In this document: positions 37,730-45,586 of the stretch, one piece after another
Layout: each line of letters starts with the position of its first letter
Numbering within the stretch: the first letter of the stretch is position 1
Made by a program: the position numbers and the translations under genes
Notes under the pieces: model-generated
Seen by the model: only the letters and a program-made list of their open reading frames with translations
What the model was told of the DNA's origin: nothing
Database searches by the model: none
NCBI RefSeq assembly: GCF_012395185.1
Contig: NZ_JAAZTU010000026.1
Location: 1 to 64,000 of the forward strand
Direction of reading: 5' to 3'
Source: Vibrio aestuarianus
Lineage (GTDB): Bacteria > Pseudomonadota > Gammaproteobacteria > Enterobacterales > Vibrionaceae
Length of the DNA: 64,000 nt

Positions 37730-39394
37730 TTATGCAATAACTGGGTTACGAATGGGTTCACCCGGATTGGCATCTAAATGCAATTCACCATTTTCAATGA
37801 TAGGTGTACCGTTAACAATGACATGATGCATACCCTCAGAAAGAGCATTAGGAGCCTCAAAGGTAGCAAGTACTTTGATATCTTCAAGTTTAAATAGCAC
37901 TAAATCGGCATCTTTGCCTACTTGCACACGGCCTTTGTTTTTCATTTGTGGAACACTGTTTTCTATAATGCGACAAGCGTTTAAGCTACAACGCTCCATT
38001 GCCTCAACCAGTGAAATGGCTTTGTACTCGTTTACGTATTTACTAATAAAGCGAGTGTAACAAGCAAGCGATCTTGGGTGAGCGATGGCGTCGCTTGGTA
38101 ATGGCCATACATCACCTTCGATTAGTTGCCCTTTAGGATCCATCCATGGCATACCATCTGAAGCAATAGCTGCACCAGGGAATAGCACGGAACGATCCAT
38201 TTTTTGGCGATCTGATTTATTTTCATCAGGTTTTAAGAAATGCATTACTACTACCGTGCCCGGTTCATTGGCTTGAAGCTCGGTAATTTTTTCTTGTGTT
38301 AATGGTTTACCATTAGCTTCCATGTAACTTGCACTAGGTACCCCCCAGCGCTCTAACCAATCATCACCGCGGAAAACTTCTGCGCCAATCAATGAAGAAC
38401 CAGCACCGTAAGGGTAAGCTTCCGCTGTCACGGCTAAACCTGCATTAACCGCATCTTGAACTAGATCAGCACAATCTTCAATATCTTGCACAGAGGTACT
38501 ATTCAGGTGACAAATGTGCATGTGTGCACCGGTTGTCGCAGATAAGCTGATCAGTTCTTGATAGGCTTCAAAGCTGGATTTTGGTTCTGCACTGTTTAAG
38601 TAACGAACATGCGTATAAGTAGGCATGTTATAGCGCTTGGCCAGCTTCGCTAGCTCGTAGTACTCTTTATGGCCATAACCTGGCGCATATCCCGCGTTAA
38701 TACCAATGCCTAAACCACCTTCTTTAAGGCCTTGTTCAACATCGTTTAAAATGCTTGTTAACTCATCTTTTGTCGCTAAAGTATTTTGCCAACTGTTGTA
38801 TGAGAACGCTTTTTGGAACCAAACAATAGTACCATCGGCTGTTGGCATTTTTGGCTCTTTTGCCATGACGCGCGCATAGGTCCAAGCAACCGATGCGCCG
38901 TAGTTAATTGGGCGCCCTTCTTGTGCCGTATCGTCGTAGAATTTAGAGATAGGTAATAACCCCGATTCCATTTCCAGTTGCGTGGTAACACCATCAAATG
39001 CTTGAGCTCGTGAAGCTGGAAGTTGTTGACCATGTGCGTGTAAATCGATGAATCCCGGAGCAACCACTAAACCTTCAGCATTAATGACTTTAGTACCTTT
39101 TAAAGCATCTTTAGAAATGGCAGCAATACGCTTACCTTTGATACCCACATTACGAATCGAATCTAAGCCCGTTTCAGGATCAACCACGCGTCCATTAATA
39201 ATAACAACGTCAAATGGACCTTTTTCATTAGGCATTAATTTGATCTTCTGCTCAGTCAGTTTTTCAGGAGCAGCATGTAGAACTGATGCAAATGGGAGTG
39301 TTGCCGCACCAACGGCTAATTTCGTTAATGTCGAACGCTTAGTTTGATCTATGTCACTAGACTCAGACTTTTCAGCCCAAATATCATCTTTCAT
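37730..39394 (-). CDS. Exported metal-dependent amidohydrolase (D-aminoacylase-like), copy 2
   Basis: 554 residues, collinear along its whole length with the 34962 copy (for example both have LMPNEKGPFDVVIINGRVVD). The signal again reads QTKRSTLTKLAVGAATLPF with KR in place of RR. Metal ligands are conserved: HAHGQQLP, LEMESG, YTHVRYLN, HICHLNSTS, AIASDGMPW. The GAD to GDD change in the loop FRGDDWLERWG shows divergence between copies. It is upstream of the metallochaperone on the same strand, but a terminator separates them. Confidence 0.85.
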   Translation of the reverse strand: MKDDIWAEKSESSDIDQTKRSTLTKLAVGAATLPFASVLHAAPEKLTEQKIKLMPNEKGPFDVVIINGRVVDPETGLDSIRNVGIKGKRIAAISKDALKGTKVINAEGLVVAPGFIDLHAHGQQLPASRAQAFDGVTTQLEMESGLLPISKFYDDTAQEGRPINYGASVAWTYARVMAKEPKMPTADGTIVWFQKAFSYNSWQNTLATKDELTSILNDVEQGLKEGGLGIGINAGYAPGYGHKEYYELAKLAKRYNMPTYTHVRYLNSAEPKSSFEAYQELISLSATTGAHMHICHLNSTSVQDIEDCADLVQDAVNAGLAVTAEAYPYGAGSSLIGAEVFRGDDWLERWGVPSASYMEANGKPLTQEKITELQANEPGTVVVMHFLKPDENKSDRQKMDRSVLFPGAAIASDGMPWMDPKGQLIEGDVWPLPSDAIAHPRSLACYTRFISKYVNEYKAISLVEAMERCSLNACRIIENSVPQMKNKGRVQVGKDADLVLFKLEDIKVLATFEAPNALSEGMHHVIVNGTPIIENGELHLDANPGEPIRNPVIA

Positions 39395-39816
39395 TTTTAT
39401 TTCCTTATTTTAATAAGCGACACAAGGGCATGTTTATATAATCAACAAAGTTGCTTTCACTAACTCGTTTTAGATGGATGAAACCCTAGAAATAGCGTTA
39501 AGCTCGCCCTTTCGACGTACATTACCATGAGGCTATCATACGGTAAAATCATATCATGGTAAGTTGTGATGAAAATTATAAATCAATGAAACGTTGTACA
39601 GCGCCAAAAATAGAATGAATTTCAACTTCATAAAAAAGCATGAATAAGTATCATGCTTTCTCAATTTATTGATGCATCTATATACCTCAACAGCGACGTC
39701 GCAGTTAGCAACACGCTCATCGGCATAGATAAACGATGCGATTGGGGAGCGGACTTAGACACCTCTGTTGCTTTAAGTCACAAAGGCACCTTTAGCATAA
39801 GGTGCTGAGTGCTGTT
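39395..39816. promoter_or_regulatory. 422-bp gap with a 9-bp inverted repeat upstream of amidohydrolase copy 2
   Basis: TTACCATGA (39522-39530) and TCATGGTAA (39554-39562) form a perfect inverted repeat 23 bp apart, about 130-170 bp upstream of copy 2. A related ACGGTAAAATCAT lies between. Such spacing suits a dimer or tetramer site, for example for the adjacent LysR regulator. No gene is visible in this gap. Confidence 0.45.
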
Positions 39817-40725
39817 CTAACCATTCGCTTGCTTGACTTGTTCAACATAGCGGTGTGCAGCAAGAGTAATTGATAATTTGACCTTGGCTATCTGTTTAGA
39901 ATGGGAGCACCATAATGAAATAGGGAATTTCATCACTCCCCTTAATTCATCAGCAAATAGTGGCTCAATATTATTGATTACATATTCAGACTCGGTAAGT
40001 GACTTTGGCAACCAAGCCCATCCAAGCCCTTCTTTGACCATTTTGATAACCAAAGCTAATTGGTCAACTTCTTCATGATTGGCCGATACGACCATCTTAT
40101 CTTTCATCCCTTCTTCTACAAACGATTTAAGAATGAACTGCCTTGTTGATTTGAATGCCGATAGGGCTTCATTTGGGCCCACCTTTGACAACTCACTACC
40201 CGTTTGAACAAAAGGAACAAATTCAATATTGCCCAATATCGTTGAATCAAAGCTGTGTATTGCTGAACTTTCGTAGTTATTCACTAAACCAAAGTGATAT
40301 TCTCCCGTTTCTATACCACGCTTAATATCTTCTTTACCTCTGACTAAAAAATTGACTCTCATCATAGGGAAATCAATAGCAAGTTGGCTTCGAATTTCAG
40401 AAAGAATGCGATGTGGAACAATACTTGGATAAGCGATGGTCACATTTTCTAAACCACCGTATGACAAGCTAAGAGCGACTCTATCGAACACACGAGCTTG
40501 TTCCAAAGCCTGTTTGGCGTAGTGAAACAGTAAGTGGGCATCTTCTGTTGGTTCAACAGAGCGACCAATTCTATCAAACAGAGTAACGGCAAGTTGATCT
40601 TCCAAATTGGTGATAACCTGACCTATTGTAGTGCGATGTTTATTTAACTTTACGGCGGCTTTGCTAAAAGAGAGCTGCTCGTAAACGGTAACGAATGCAA
40701 GAAGTTGTTCTAAACTGAAATTCAT
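39817..40725 (-). CDS. LysR-family transcriptional regulator
   Basis: 302 residues. The N-terminal winged helix is visible (FSLEQLLAFVTVYEQLSFSKAAVKLNKHRTTIGQVITNLE), followed by a type 2 periplasmic-binding-like effector domain (about 90-295). It is on the same strand as amidohydrolase copy 2, 422 bp before it, so that gene is its best candidate target. The effector is not known. Confidence 0.88.
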   Translation of the reverse strand: MNFSLEQLLAFVTVYEQLSFSKAAVKLNKHRTTIGQVITNLEDQLAVTLFDRIGRSVEPTEDAHLLFHYAKQALEQARVFDRVALSLSYGGLENVTIAYPSIVPHRILSEIRSQLAIDFPMMRVNFLVRGKEDIKRGIETGEYHFGLVNNYESSAIHSFDSTILGNIEFVPFVQTGSELSKVGPNEALSAFKSTRQFILKSFVEEGMKDKMVVSANHEEVDQLALVIKMVKEGLGWAWLPKSLTESEYVINNIEPLFADELRGVMKFPISLWCSHSKQIAKVKLSITLAAHRYVEQVKQANG

Positions 40726-40808
40726 TTGTCGTCTTCACGATGCTTTGGACATATGACAACAATATCATCCACACCCAAAAATGCCAGTATTGAACCAAAT
40801 TAGGGGCA

Positions 40809-40834
40809 TAAAAAACCCGCTCAATTAAAGCGGG
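40809..40834 (-). terminator. Terminator of the 40850-41275 gene
   Basis: CCCGCT (40816-40821) pairs with AGCGGG (40829-40834). The A run at 40810-40815 gives the U tract on the minus strand. Confidence 0.85.
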
Positions 40835-40849
40835 CTAATGCATTGATTA

Positions 40850-41275
40850 TTAATACTCCATGACTCGAGCAACATAGCTGAAATCACCAGAATCACCATG
40901 GTAGTCACGGTAGAGATCAACAGAGAAAAACGTTGGGTTATCCTGGTCAATACGTAATGCTATTTTTTGGTTTAGTGCTTCAAGATCTTTTTCACCATAA
41001 ACATAGAATTTTTTCTTTTGTTCAAGCTGTAACGCGTTTGCATCATGTCTACTGATATAAATCTCGCTATACCTTTCCACAACAAAACCTGAGAAGGTAA
41101 TTTCTTCGAAACTTGCTTCTTCGTCAATAGTCACAAAGAATTCACCTTCTTGTTCAACCACCATCAATTGGCTCATGGTTTGATCGACATTTTGAACATC
41201 CAACACTTCTGGAGTCTGTGCTGATACATTTGCCGCCAATGACATCAAAAAAAGCGAAATAAGTGTTTTTTTCAT
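40850..41275 (-). CDS. Small periplasmic protein of unknown function
   Basis: 141 residues from the chosen ATG, which has AAGGTAA upstream and begins a signal peptide (MKKTLISLFLMSLAANVSA). The frame opens 36 bp earlier without reason. The mature part is acidic and beta-rich in pattern, without Cys. I recognise no family. It has its own terminator and appears monocistronic. Confidence 0.75.
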   Translation of the reverse strand: MKKTLISLFLMSLAANVSAQTPEVLDVQNVDQTMSQLMVVEQEGEFFVTIDEEASFEEITFSGFVVERYSEIYISRHDANALQLEQKKKFYVYGEKDLEALNQKIALRIDQDNPTFFSVDLYRDYHGDSGDFSYVARVMEY

Positions 41276-41333
41276 TATGGTTACCTTCTGTAAATGGATG
41301 TTTTTATCCAAAGATTTCTATCACTGCTTTGTT

Positions 41334-41369
41334 ATAGCCAAATAACTTGAAGTTGTAGGTAGGCGGCAA
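41334..41369 (+). repeat. Dispersed repeat, copy B
   Basis: Core CTTGAAGTTGTAGGTAGGCG begins at 41346 and continues GCAA. The context ATAGCCAAATAA before it matches copy C (ATGCCTAAACAA). Copies B and C are identical over the 21-bp core and lie in opposite orientation around the pdxY-like/efflux module. Confidence 0.75.
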
Positions 41370-41415
41370 GTGACTCGATTTAGTAATAGAATAAATAAAA
41401 ACGTGTAATGTGGTT

Positions 41416-41453
41416 AATCACATATGAAGGACGCCACCCTTCATTATGTGATT
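41416..41453. repeat. Long hairpin next to repeat copy B
   Basis: AATCACATATGAAGG (41416-41430) and CCTTCATTATGTGATT (41438-41453) pair with a single bulged base across a 7-base loop. There is no U tract. It may belong to the same repeat element. Confidence 0.5.
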
Positions 41454-41536
41454 TGGGACTCACCAATATCTATGTAGGACTCGATCAATCATAAGAGAGA
41501 AAGTAAAGCTCATGGGCTAAGATAATATTGCTATGT

Positions 41537-41567
41537 AAAAAAACTGCGAACCAATCGCAGCTTTTTA
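41537..41567 (-). terminator. Bidirectional terminator of the pdxY-like gene
   Basis: CTGCGA (41544-41549) pairs with TCGCAG (41555-41560), with an A run before (41537-41543) and a CTTTTT tract after. Confidence 0.8.
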
Positions 41568-41594
41568 TTTCTCACCTGGGTTAATCATTAATCA

Positions 41595-42452
41595 CTAAAC
41601 CACTTTCACAGCAGAAAAATCATTGCTTGGCTCAACAAATTCATCTTGTGCCAAAATTGTTTCCAACTCCCATGAGCCGGCTTCTTCAGTAATTTTAAGC
41701 ACACCATAAACGGCATTGTGAGCATGATCAAAAGCCCTTGTTGCAGACATACCTTTCACCAACGCAGCCGTAAATATACCAGTGACTAAGTCTCCAAAAC
41801 CAACTAGTGGTTTCTCAAATTCAATATACGGTCTTTGGGAAATATAGGATGCTTTAGGGGTCACTAGCATCATCGAATAAGTATTTTTTTCTAAGGCATC
41901 AAACTGTTTTACTAGGATGAGGTTAGGCCCTATATCTACAATTTTACGACATGCAATCACGGCCTCTTTTCGTGTTTCAACCGGCATTTCGGTTAAATAC
42001 GCTAATTCAGTTTGACTAAGCACTAAAACATCAGACATAGGGATGAGTTGTGTCATCAGTTTTTCTTTTACTTCATGTGTGTTAGAACAATCGTTGAGTG
42101 CTTCGCACATTGATGGCTCATATACATACAGCGCTTGAGAGTTTTCTTTTTTTAGCTCAATCACCGCATTGGTGACGGCGTCACACTGCGCAGAGTTATC
42201 TAAATAACCGGATATTAATGCAGAACAATTTCCCAATTGATGAATATTATGTAAACCCTGGATTAACGTTGAGATATCATTTGCTGAAAAGTGTTGTCCA
42301 GTCCATCCTTCTTTATAATGAGTATGGTTGGAGTATTGTACCGTGTGAATAGGCCACACCTCTACTCCCATTCTCTGCATCGGAAATACGGCAGAACTAT
42401 TTCCCGTATGACCAAATACAACATGAGATTGAATTGAGATAATGCTTTTCAT
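41595..42452 (-). CDS. Divergent pyridoxal kinase-like protein (PdxY/PdxK family)
   Basis: 285 residues from MKSIISIQSHVVFGHTGNSSA, the usual family start; the frame opens 45 bp earlier. SHVVFGHTGNSSAVFPMQRMGVEVWPIHTVQYSNHT is typical of PdxY, which phosphorylates pyridoxal. The GxGD anion-hole and catalytic Asp are kept (VGFGDLVTG). The usual DPVMG region reads YEPSMCEAL, with Asp changed to Glu, so activity or substrate may differ. It diverges from an efflux operon across a region with two copies of one palindrome. Confidence 0.85.
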   Translation of the reverse strand: MKSIISIQSHVVFGHTGNSSAVFPMQRMGVEVWPIHTVQYSNHTHYKEGWTGQHFSANDISTLIQGLHNIHQLGNCSALISGYLDNSAQCDAVTNAVIELKKENSQALYVYEPSMCEALNDCSNTHEVKEKLMTQLIPMSDVLVLSQTELAYLTEMPVETRKEAVIACRKIVDIGPNLILVKQFDALEKNTYSMMLVTPKASYISQRPYIEFEKPLVGFGDLVTGIFTAALVKGMSATRAFDHAHNAVYGVLKITEEAGSWELETILAQDEFVEPSNDFSAVKVV

Positions 42453-42541
42453 ATATTGCCTCATACTTTTTCTAGCTATACATGAAGCCAGATTCATTAA
42501 ACCACATTGTAAATTAATAATGCTGTATTGATTAATCGCAT

Positions 42542-42562
42542 TTGACGGGTGAGATCCATCAA
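42542..42562. promoter_or_regulatory. Palindromic operator, copy 1
   Basis: A 21-bp site of form TTGAYGGRT-N3-ATCCRTCAA, sitting 90 bp upstream of the pdxY-like start. It matches copy 2 at 19 of 21 bases. Confidence 0.65.
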
Positions 42563-42820
42563 AACCCCAAGGTAACCATTTTGGTAGATAAAGGGCTAAA
42601 TAATATTTTTAAGCAGTGCACTTCAAAATAACGGCGCACACAGACTTTCTTTGAAAGACTCAATAATAAGGAAAAACATCAATTCACTGATAAAGCGGAC
42701 TCAACACACAAACATAACAATGGATTCCTCATATTAACCAAAGCACAACAACTGATAAAAAACATAATTTTTAAACTTTCGCTCGAATCGATACTGAGAA
42801 AAATCATCAAAATTGGCAAC

Positions 42821-42841
42821 TTGACGGATGAAATCCATCAA
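42821..42841. promoter_or_regulatory. Palindromic operator, copy 2
   Basis: Same 21-bp palindrome (TTGACGGAT, GAA, ATCCATCAA), 74 bp upstream of the DUF1656 gene. The two centres are 279 bp apart. A half-site-like TCATCAAAA lies at about 42804. The rest of the 462-bp gap shows no gene. Confidence 0.65.
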
Positions 42842-42914
42842 ATACGATTTAAATAACCTTCGCTCTTACGGTAATGTGCGTTTTTTGATTATTAACATCG
42901 GAAGCGGGTGATTT

Positions 42915-43127
42915 ATGAATGCAGTACCACACGAACTTGTTTGGGGTGAGATTTATCTTCCCCCATTACTATTGGTGGTTGTAATTGCATACGTTCTAGC
43001 AAGTACAGTGAGCCATGTCATAGCTAAATGTGGTTGGCATAAGTATGTGGCTCATCCCGCTCTAGCAGAGTTAAGCTTAGTAATTATTTTTACCGGCATC
43101 ATTAGCCAATTTATCACCACATTTTGA
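42915..43127 (+). CDS. DUF1656 small membrane protein (efflux operon)
   Basis: 70 residues with two membrane segments (about 15-35 and 50-68). The start HELVWGEIYLPPLL is typical of DUF1656, the AaeX-like small protein encoded before HlyD/FUSC efflux pairs. It overlaps or abuts the adaptor gene, so it is in the same operon. Its role in the pump is unknown. Confidence 0.88.
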   Translation: MNAVPHELVWGEIYLPPLLLVVVIAYVLASTVSHVIAKCGWHKYVAHPALAELSLVIIFTGIISQFITTF

Positions 43128-43138
43128 GAGAAAACACC

Positions 43139-44002
43139 GTGATTAAACGTTATTTTATTACTTCTATTTTGATGTTAAGTGCTAGCTATGTGCTGTTTTC
43201 TCAATACCAGACTTATACACAAAACCCATGGACACGAGATGGCCAAGTTCGTGCGCATATCGTATCAATTACACCACGAGTGACTGGTCAAGTTACCCAC
43301 CTACTAGTAGACGATAACTCACATGTAAAGCAAGGTGATTTGTTGTTTGAAATTGATCCAAGTATTTATCAAACTAATTATCACAAGGCATTAGCGTCAA
43401 AAAAGCAAGCTGAAGCACTTGTTAAAAAAGCCCAAAATGAAGAGCTGCGCCAACGTCACCTCGAACAGCTTACACCCGGAGCCGTATCTACGTTGACATT
43501 GAACAACTTAAGCAATGCGGTTGAAACAGCACTTGCTAACTTAGAGTTAATGAAAGCAAACGTTGAAGAAGCAAAGCTCAACCTTGAATTTACTAAAGTG
43601 TATGCCCCTACTGATGGTTACATTACTAATTTCAACCTAAGAGTTGGCTCACAAGTTGTTGCTAACACTCCAGTTGTTGCTCTCATTGATGAAAATAGCT
43701 TCTGGATCGAAGGCTTCTTTAAAGAAACTGATTTACAAGGCGTTGCTGCGAAAAATAAGGCTTTTGTGACATTACTGATGAGTGATGATCATTCGCTTGA
43801 AGGTGAAATAGAGAGCATTGGCTACGGCATAGCTAAGCAGGATGGCACTACAGGGGCTAACTTATTACCTAATGTTAATCCAAACTTTCAGTGGATCCGT
43901 CTTGCTCAGCGCATACCAGTAAAAGTAAAACTAAACAATATCCCAGAAGATTTACAACTGCGTGTAGGCATGACTGCCTCGGTTCAGATCGTGAAGAATT
44001 AA
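43139..44002 (+). CDS. HlyD-family efflux adaptor (AaeA-like)
   Basis: 287 residues from the GTG at 43139 (GAGAG eight bases upstream); a TTG at 43124 overlapping the previous gene is the alternative. One N-terminal membrane anchor, then NPWTRDGQVRAHIVSITPRVTGQVTHLLVDDNSHVKQGDLLFEIDP, the AaeA/EmrA-type lipoyl half, a short coiled coil, and VYAPTDGYITNFNLRVGSQV. In E. coli the Aae pump exports hydroxylated aromatic acids; the substrate here is inferred only as an organic anion. Confidence 0.88.
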   Translation: MIKRYFITSILMLSASYVLFSQYQTYTQNPWTRDGQVRAHIVSITPRVTGQVTHLLVDDNSHVKQGDLLFEIDPSIYQTNYHKALASKKQAEALVKKAQNEELRQRHLEQLTPGAVSTLTLNNLSNAVETALANLELMKANVEEAKLNLEFTKVYAPTDGYITNFNLRVGSQVVANTPVVALIDENSFWIEGFFKETDLQGVAAKNKAFVTLLMSDDHSLEGEIESIGYGIAKQDGTTGANLLPNVNPNFQWIRLAQRIPVKVKLNNIPEDLQLRVGMTASVQIVKN

Positions 44003-44102
44003 GGTGGTTAAGACTTTACGTCGTTGAAAATTAATACCATTAAAAGCTGATGCCAATAAAGACAATGTTATTACAGATTGATTTACTTAAAAGGTGGCTA
44101 CC

Positions 44103-45461
44103 GTGTTTAGCTCTTCAACTAAAGAAGCAATAAAAGTCGCGCTATCCATGGTATTGGCGATCAGCCTTGCCATATGGTTTCAATGGGAAAAACCTTATTG
44201 GGCAGCACTAGCCGTATTTGCAATGGCTATGACTGAATCTTTTTCACACTCGGTTTTGAAGGGACACAACCGCATTTTAGGAACGATACTGGGGATCGGT
44301 TATGCTTTATTGCTGGTAATGCTATTTTCTCAAGATCGATTTCTTTTCATATTTTTCTACGGCCTATTTATGGCATTGTGCTTATTTATGTCCACGGATA
44401 TTAGACGTGGCTATATTTTCACAATGGCATTTTCAGTCTGCTCAATTATTGCATGGATTGGTGGTTTTGACAGTCAACACACCTTTAGCATTGCATTACT
44501 TCGCATGCAAGAAACCGTTCTAGGAGTCGTCACTTTTATCGTCGTCTTCCGTTTACTTTGGCCAGTCAGTTCAGAGCAAACTTTCTCAGAACTTTTTGAA
44601 AAAATGCATCAGCATATGATCAACGATACTAAATCATTGATCGATGCAGCAGAGCATAATTCCAACGCCGAGCAAATAGACTTAAGACAACTAATCGCAT
44701 CACTAAATAACTTTTTGAGCATTCCCACAAAAGGTAGCTATAAATTAACTTTTCATAAAACGTTATGGCAAAAAAGATTACTCGATTTTGCCATCATTCA
44801 CCATTATTTACGACAGGTGCAAATTGATAGTGATAAAGAGGTTGATACTAAGTTACTTAATAAAATATTAACTGCACTAGAGGAGTTCAATCCTCAAACA
44901 CCAGAATATTTTGTTTTGCCCGATTTTTTACAGACATATCGCGATGAAGTCACGCTACCAACCACTAAAACACGTTCTTTCACTGAGCATTGGAGAGAAG
45001 ACAGAAGGAAGATCGCTCACGGTGTCACTATGTATATTGCTGGTATTTTCATGTGGATCTATTTGTCAATACCAGGCAGCTTTATGTTCCCAATGATGCT
45101 GGGCATATTCGCAAGTATATTACCCACGATGCCTACCATCCTAATAAAAGATGCGTTCTTGAGTATTGTTGGATTTGGTATTGTTTATAGTTTTCAGTAT
45201 ATCGCTATCATGCCAATGATGACTGAACTTTGGCAATTAATCGCCTTTTACTTCATTAACATCGTGGTTATTTGGAAGGTTTTTTCAACACCTAAGCTGA
45301 TGTTATATCGCTTGTTTGGCGGAAATTTGCTACTGATCATGACCATGGGAGCACTCAATCTAACTCCTCAGTATGATGTCAACACGACAATAGATATGAT
45401 GACCATTATGGTTTTGGTGTTGGCCATGGGGCGCTTTTTTGGCGAATTATTTAAAAAGTAA
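44103..45461 (+). CDS. FUSC-family inner-membrane efflux transporter (AaeB-like)
   Basis: 452 residues from the GTG at 44103, which has AAAAGG eight bases upstream. Two sets of membrane spans (about 15-170 and 315-450) flank a soluble middle region, the FUSC/AaeB layout, although shorter than E. coli AaeB. VAL(S)MVLAISLAIWFQWEKPYWAALAVFAMAMTESFSHSVLKG is the family signature. It works with the upstream adaptor. A strong terminator follows. Confidence 0.87.
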   Translation: MFSSSTKEAIKVALSMVLAISLAIWFQWEKPYWAALAVFAMAMTESFSHSVLKGHNRILGTILGIGYALLLVMLFSQDRFLFIFFYGLFMALCLFMSTDIRRGYIFTMAFSVCSIIAWIGGFDSQHTFSIALLRMQETVLGVVTFIVVFRLLWPVSSEQTFSELFEKMHQHMINDTKSLIDAAEHNSNAEQIDLRQLIASLNNFLSIPTKGSYKLTFHKTLWQKRLLDFAIIHHYLRQVQIDSDKEVDTKLLNKILTALEEFNPQTPEYFVLPDFLQTYRDEVTLPTTKTRSFTEHWREDRRKIAHGVTMYIAGIFMWIYLSIPGSFMFPMMLGIFASILPTMPTILIKDAFLSIVGFGIVYSFQYIAIMPMMTELWQLIAFYFINIVVIWKVFSTPKLMLYRLFGGNLLLIMTMGALNLTPQYDVNTTIDMMTIMVLVLAMGRFFGELFKK

Positions 45462-45504
45462 GGTTAAATATACGCAAGCAACTTAGCATGGCATTAACCA
45501 CAGT

Positions 45505-45537
45505 GAGGGTATGAGTTATGACTCATACCCTCTTTTT
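45505..45537 (+). terminator. Terminator of the efflux operon
   Basis: Perfect 11-bp stem GAGGGTATGAG (45505-45515) with CTCATACCCTC (45522-45532), followed by TTTTT. Confidence 0.93.
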
Positions 45538-45538
45538 A

Positions 45539-45575
45539 TTGCCGCCTACCTACAACTTCAAGTTGTTTAGGCATA
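45539..45575 (-). repeat. Dispersed repeat, copy C
   Basis: Minus-strand copy of the 21-bp core (45542-45562), identical to copy B. It directly follows the efflux terminator, 11 bp before the end of the vieB-like gene. Confidence 0.75.
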
Positions 45576-45586
45576 GAAGGACAGGA

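Noticed and set aside
41334..45575. Composite transposon
   Set aside because: The flanking repeats are short and no transposase is encoded; kept only as a repeat-bracketed module.
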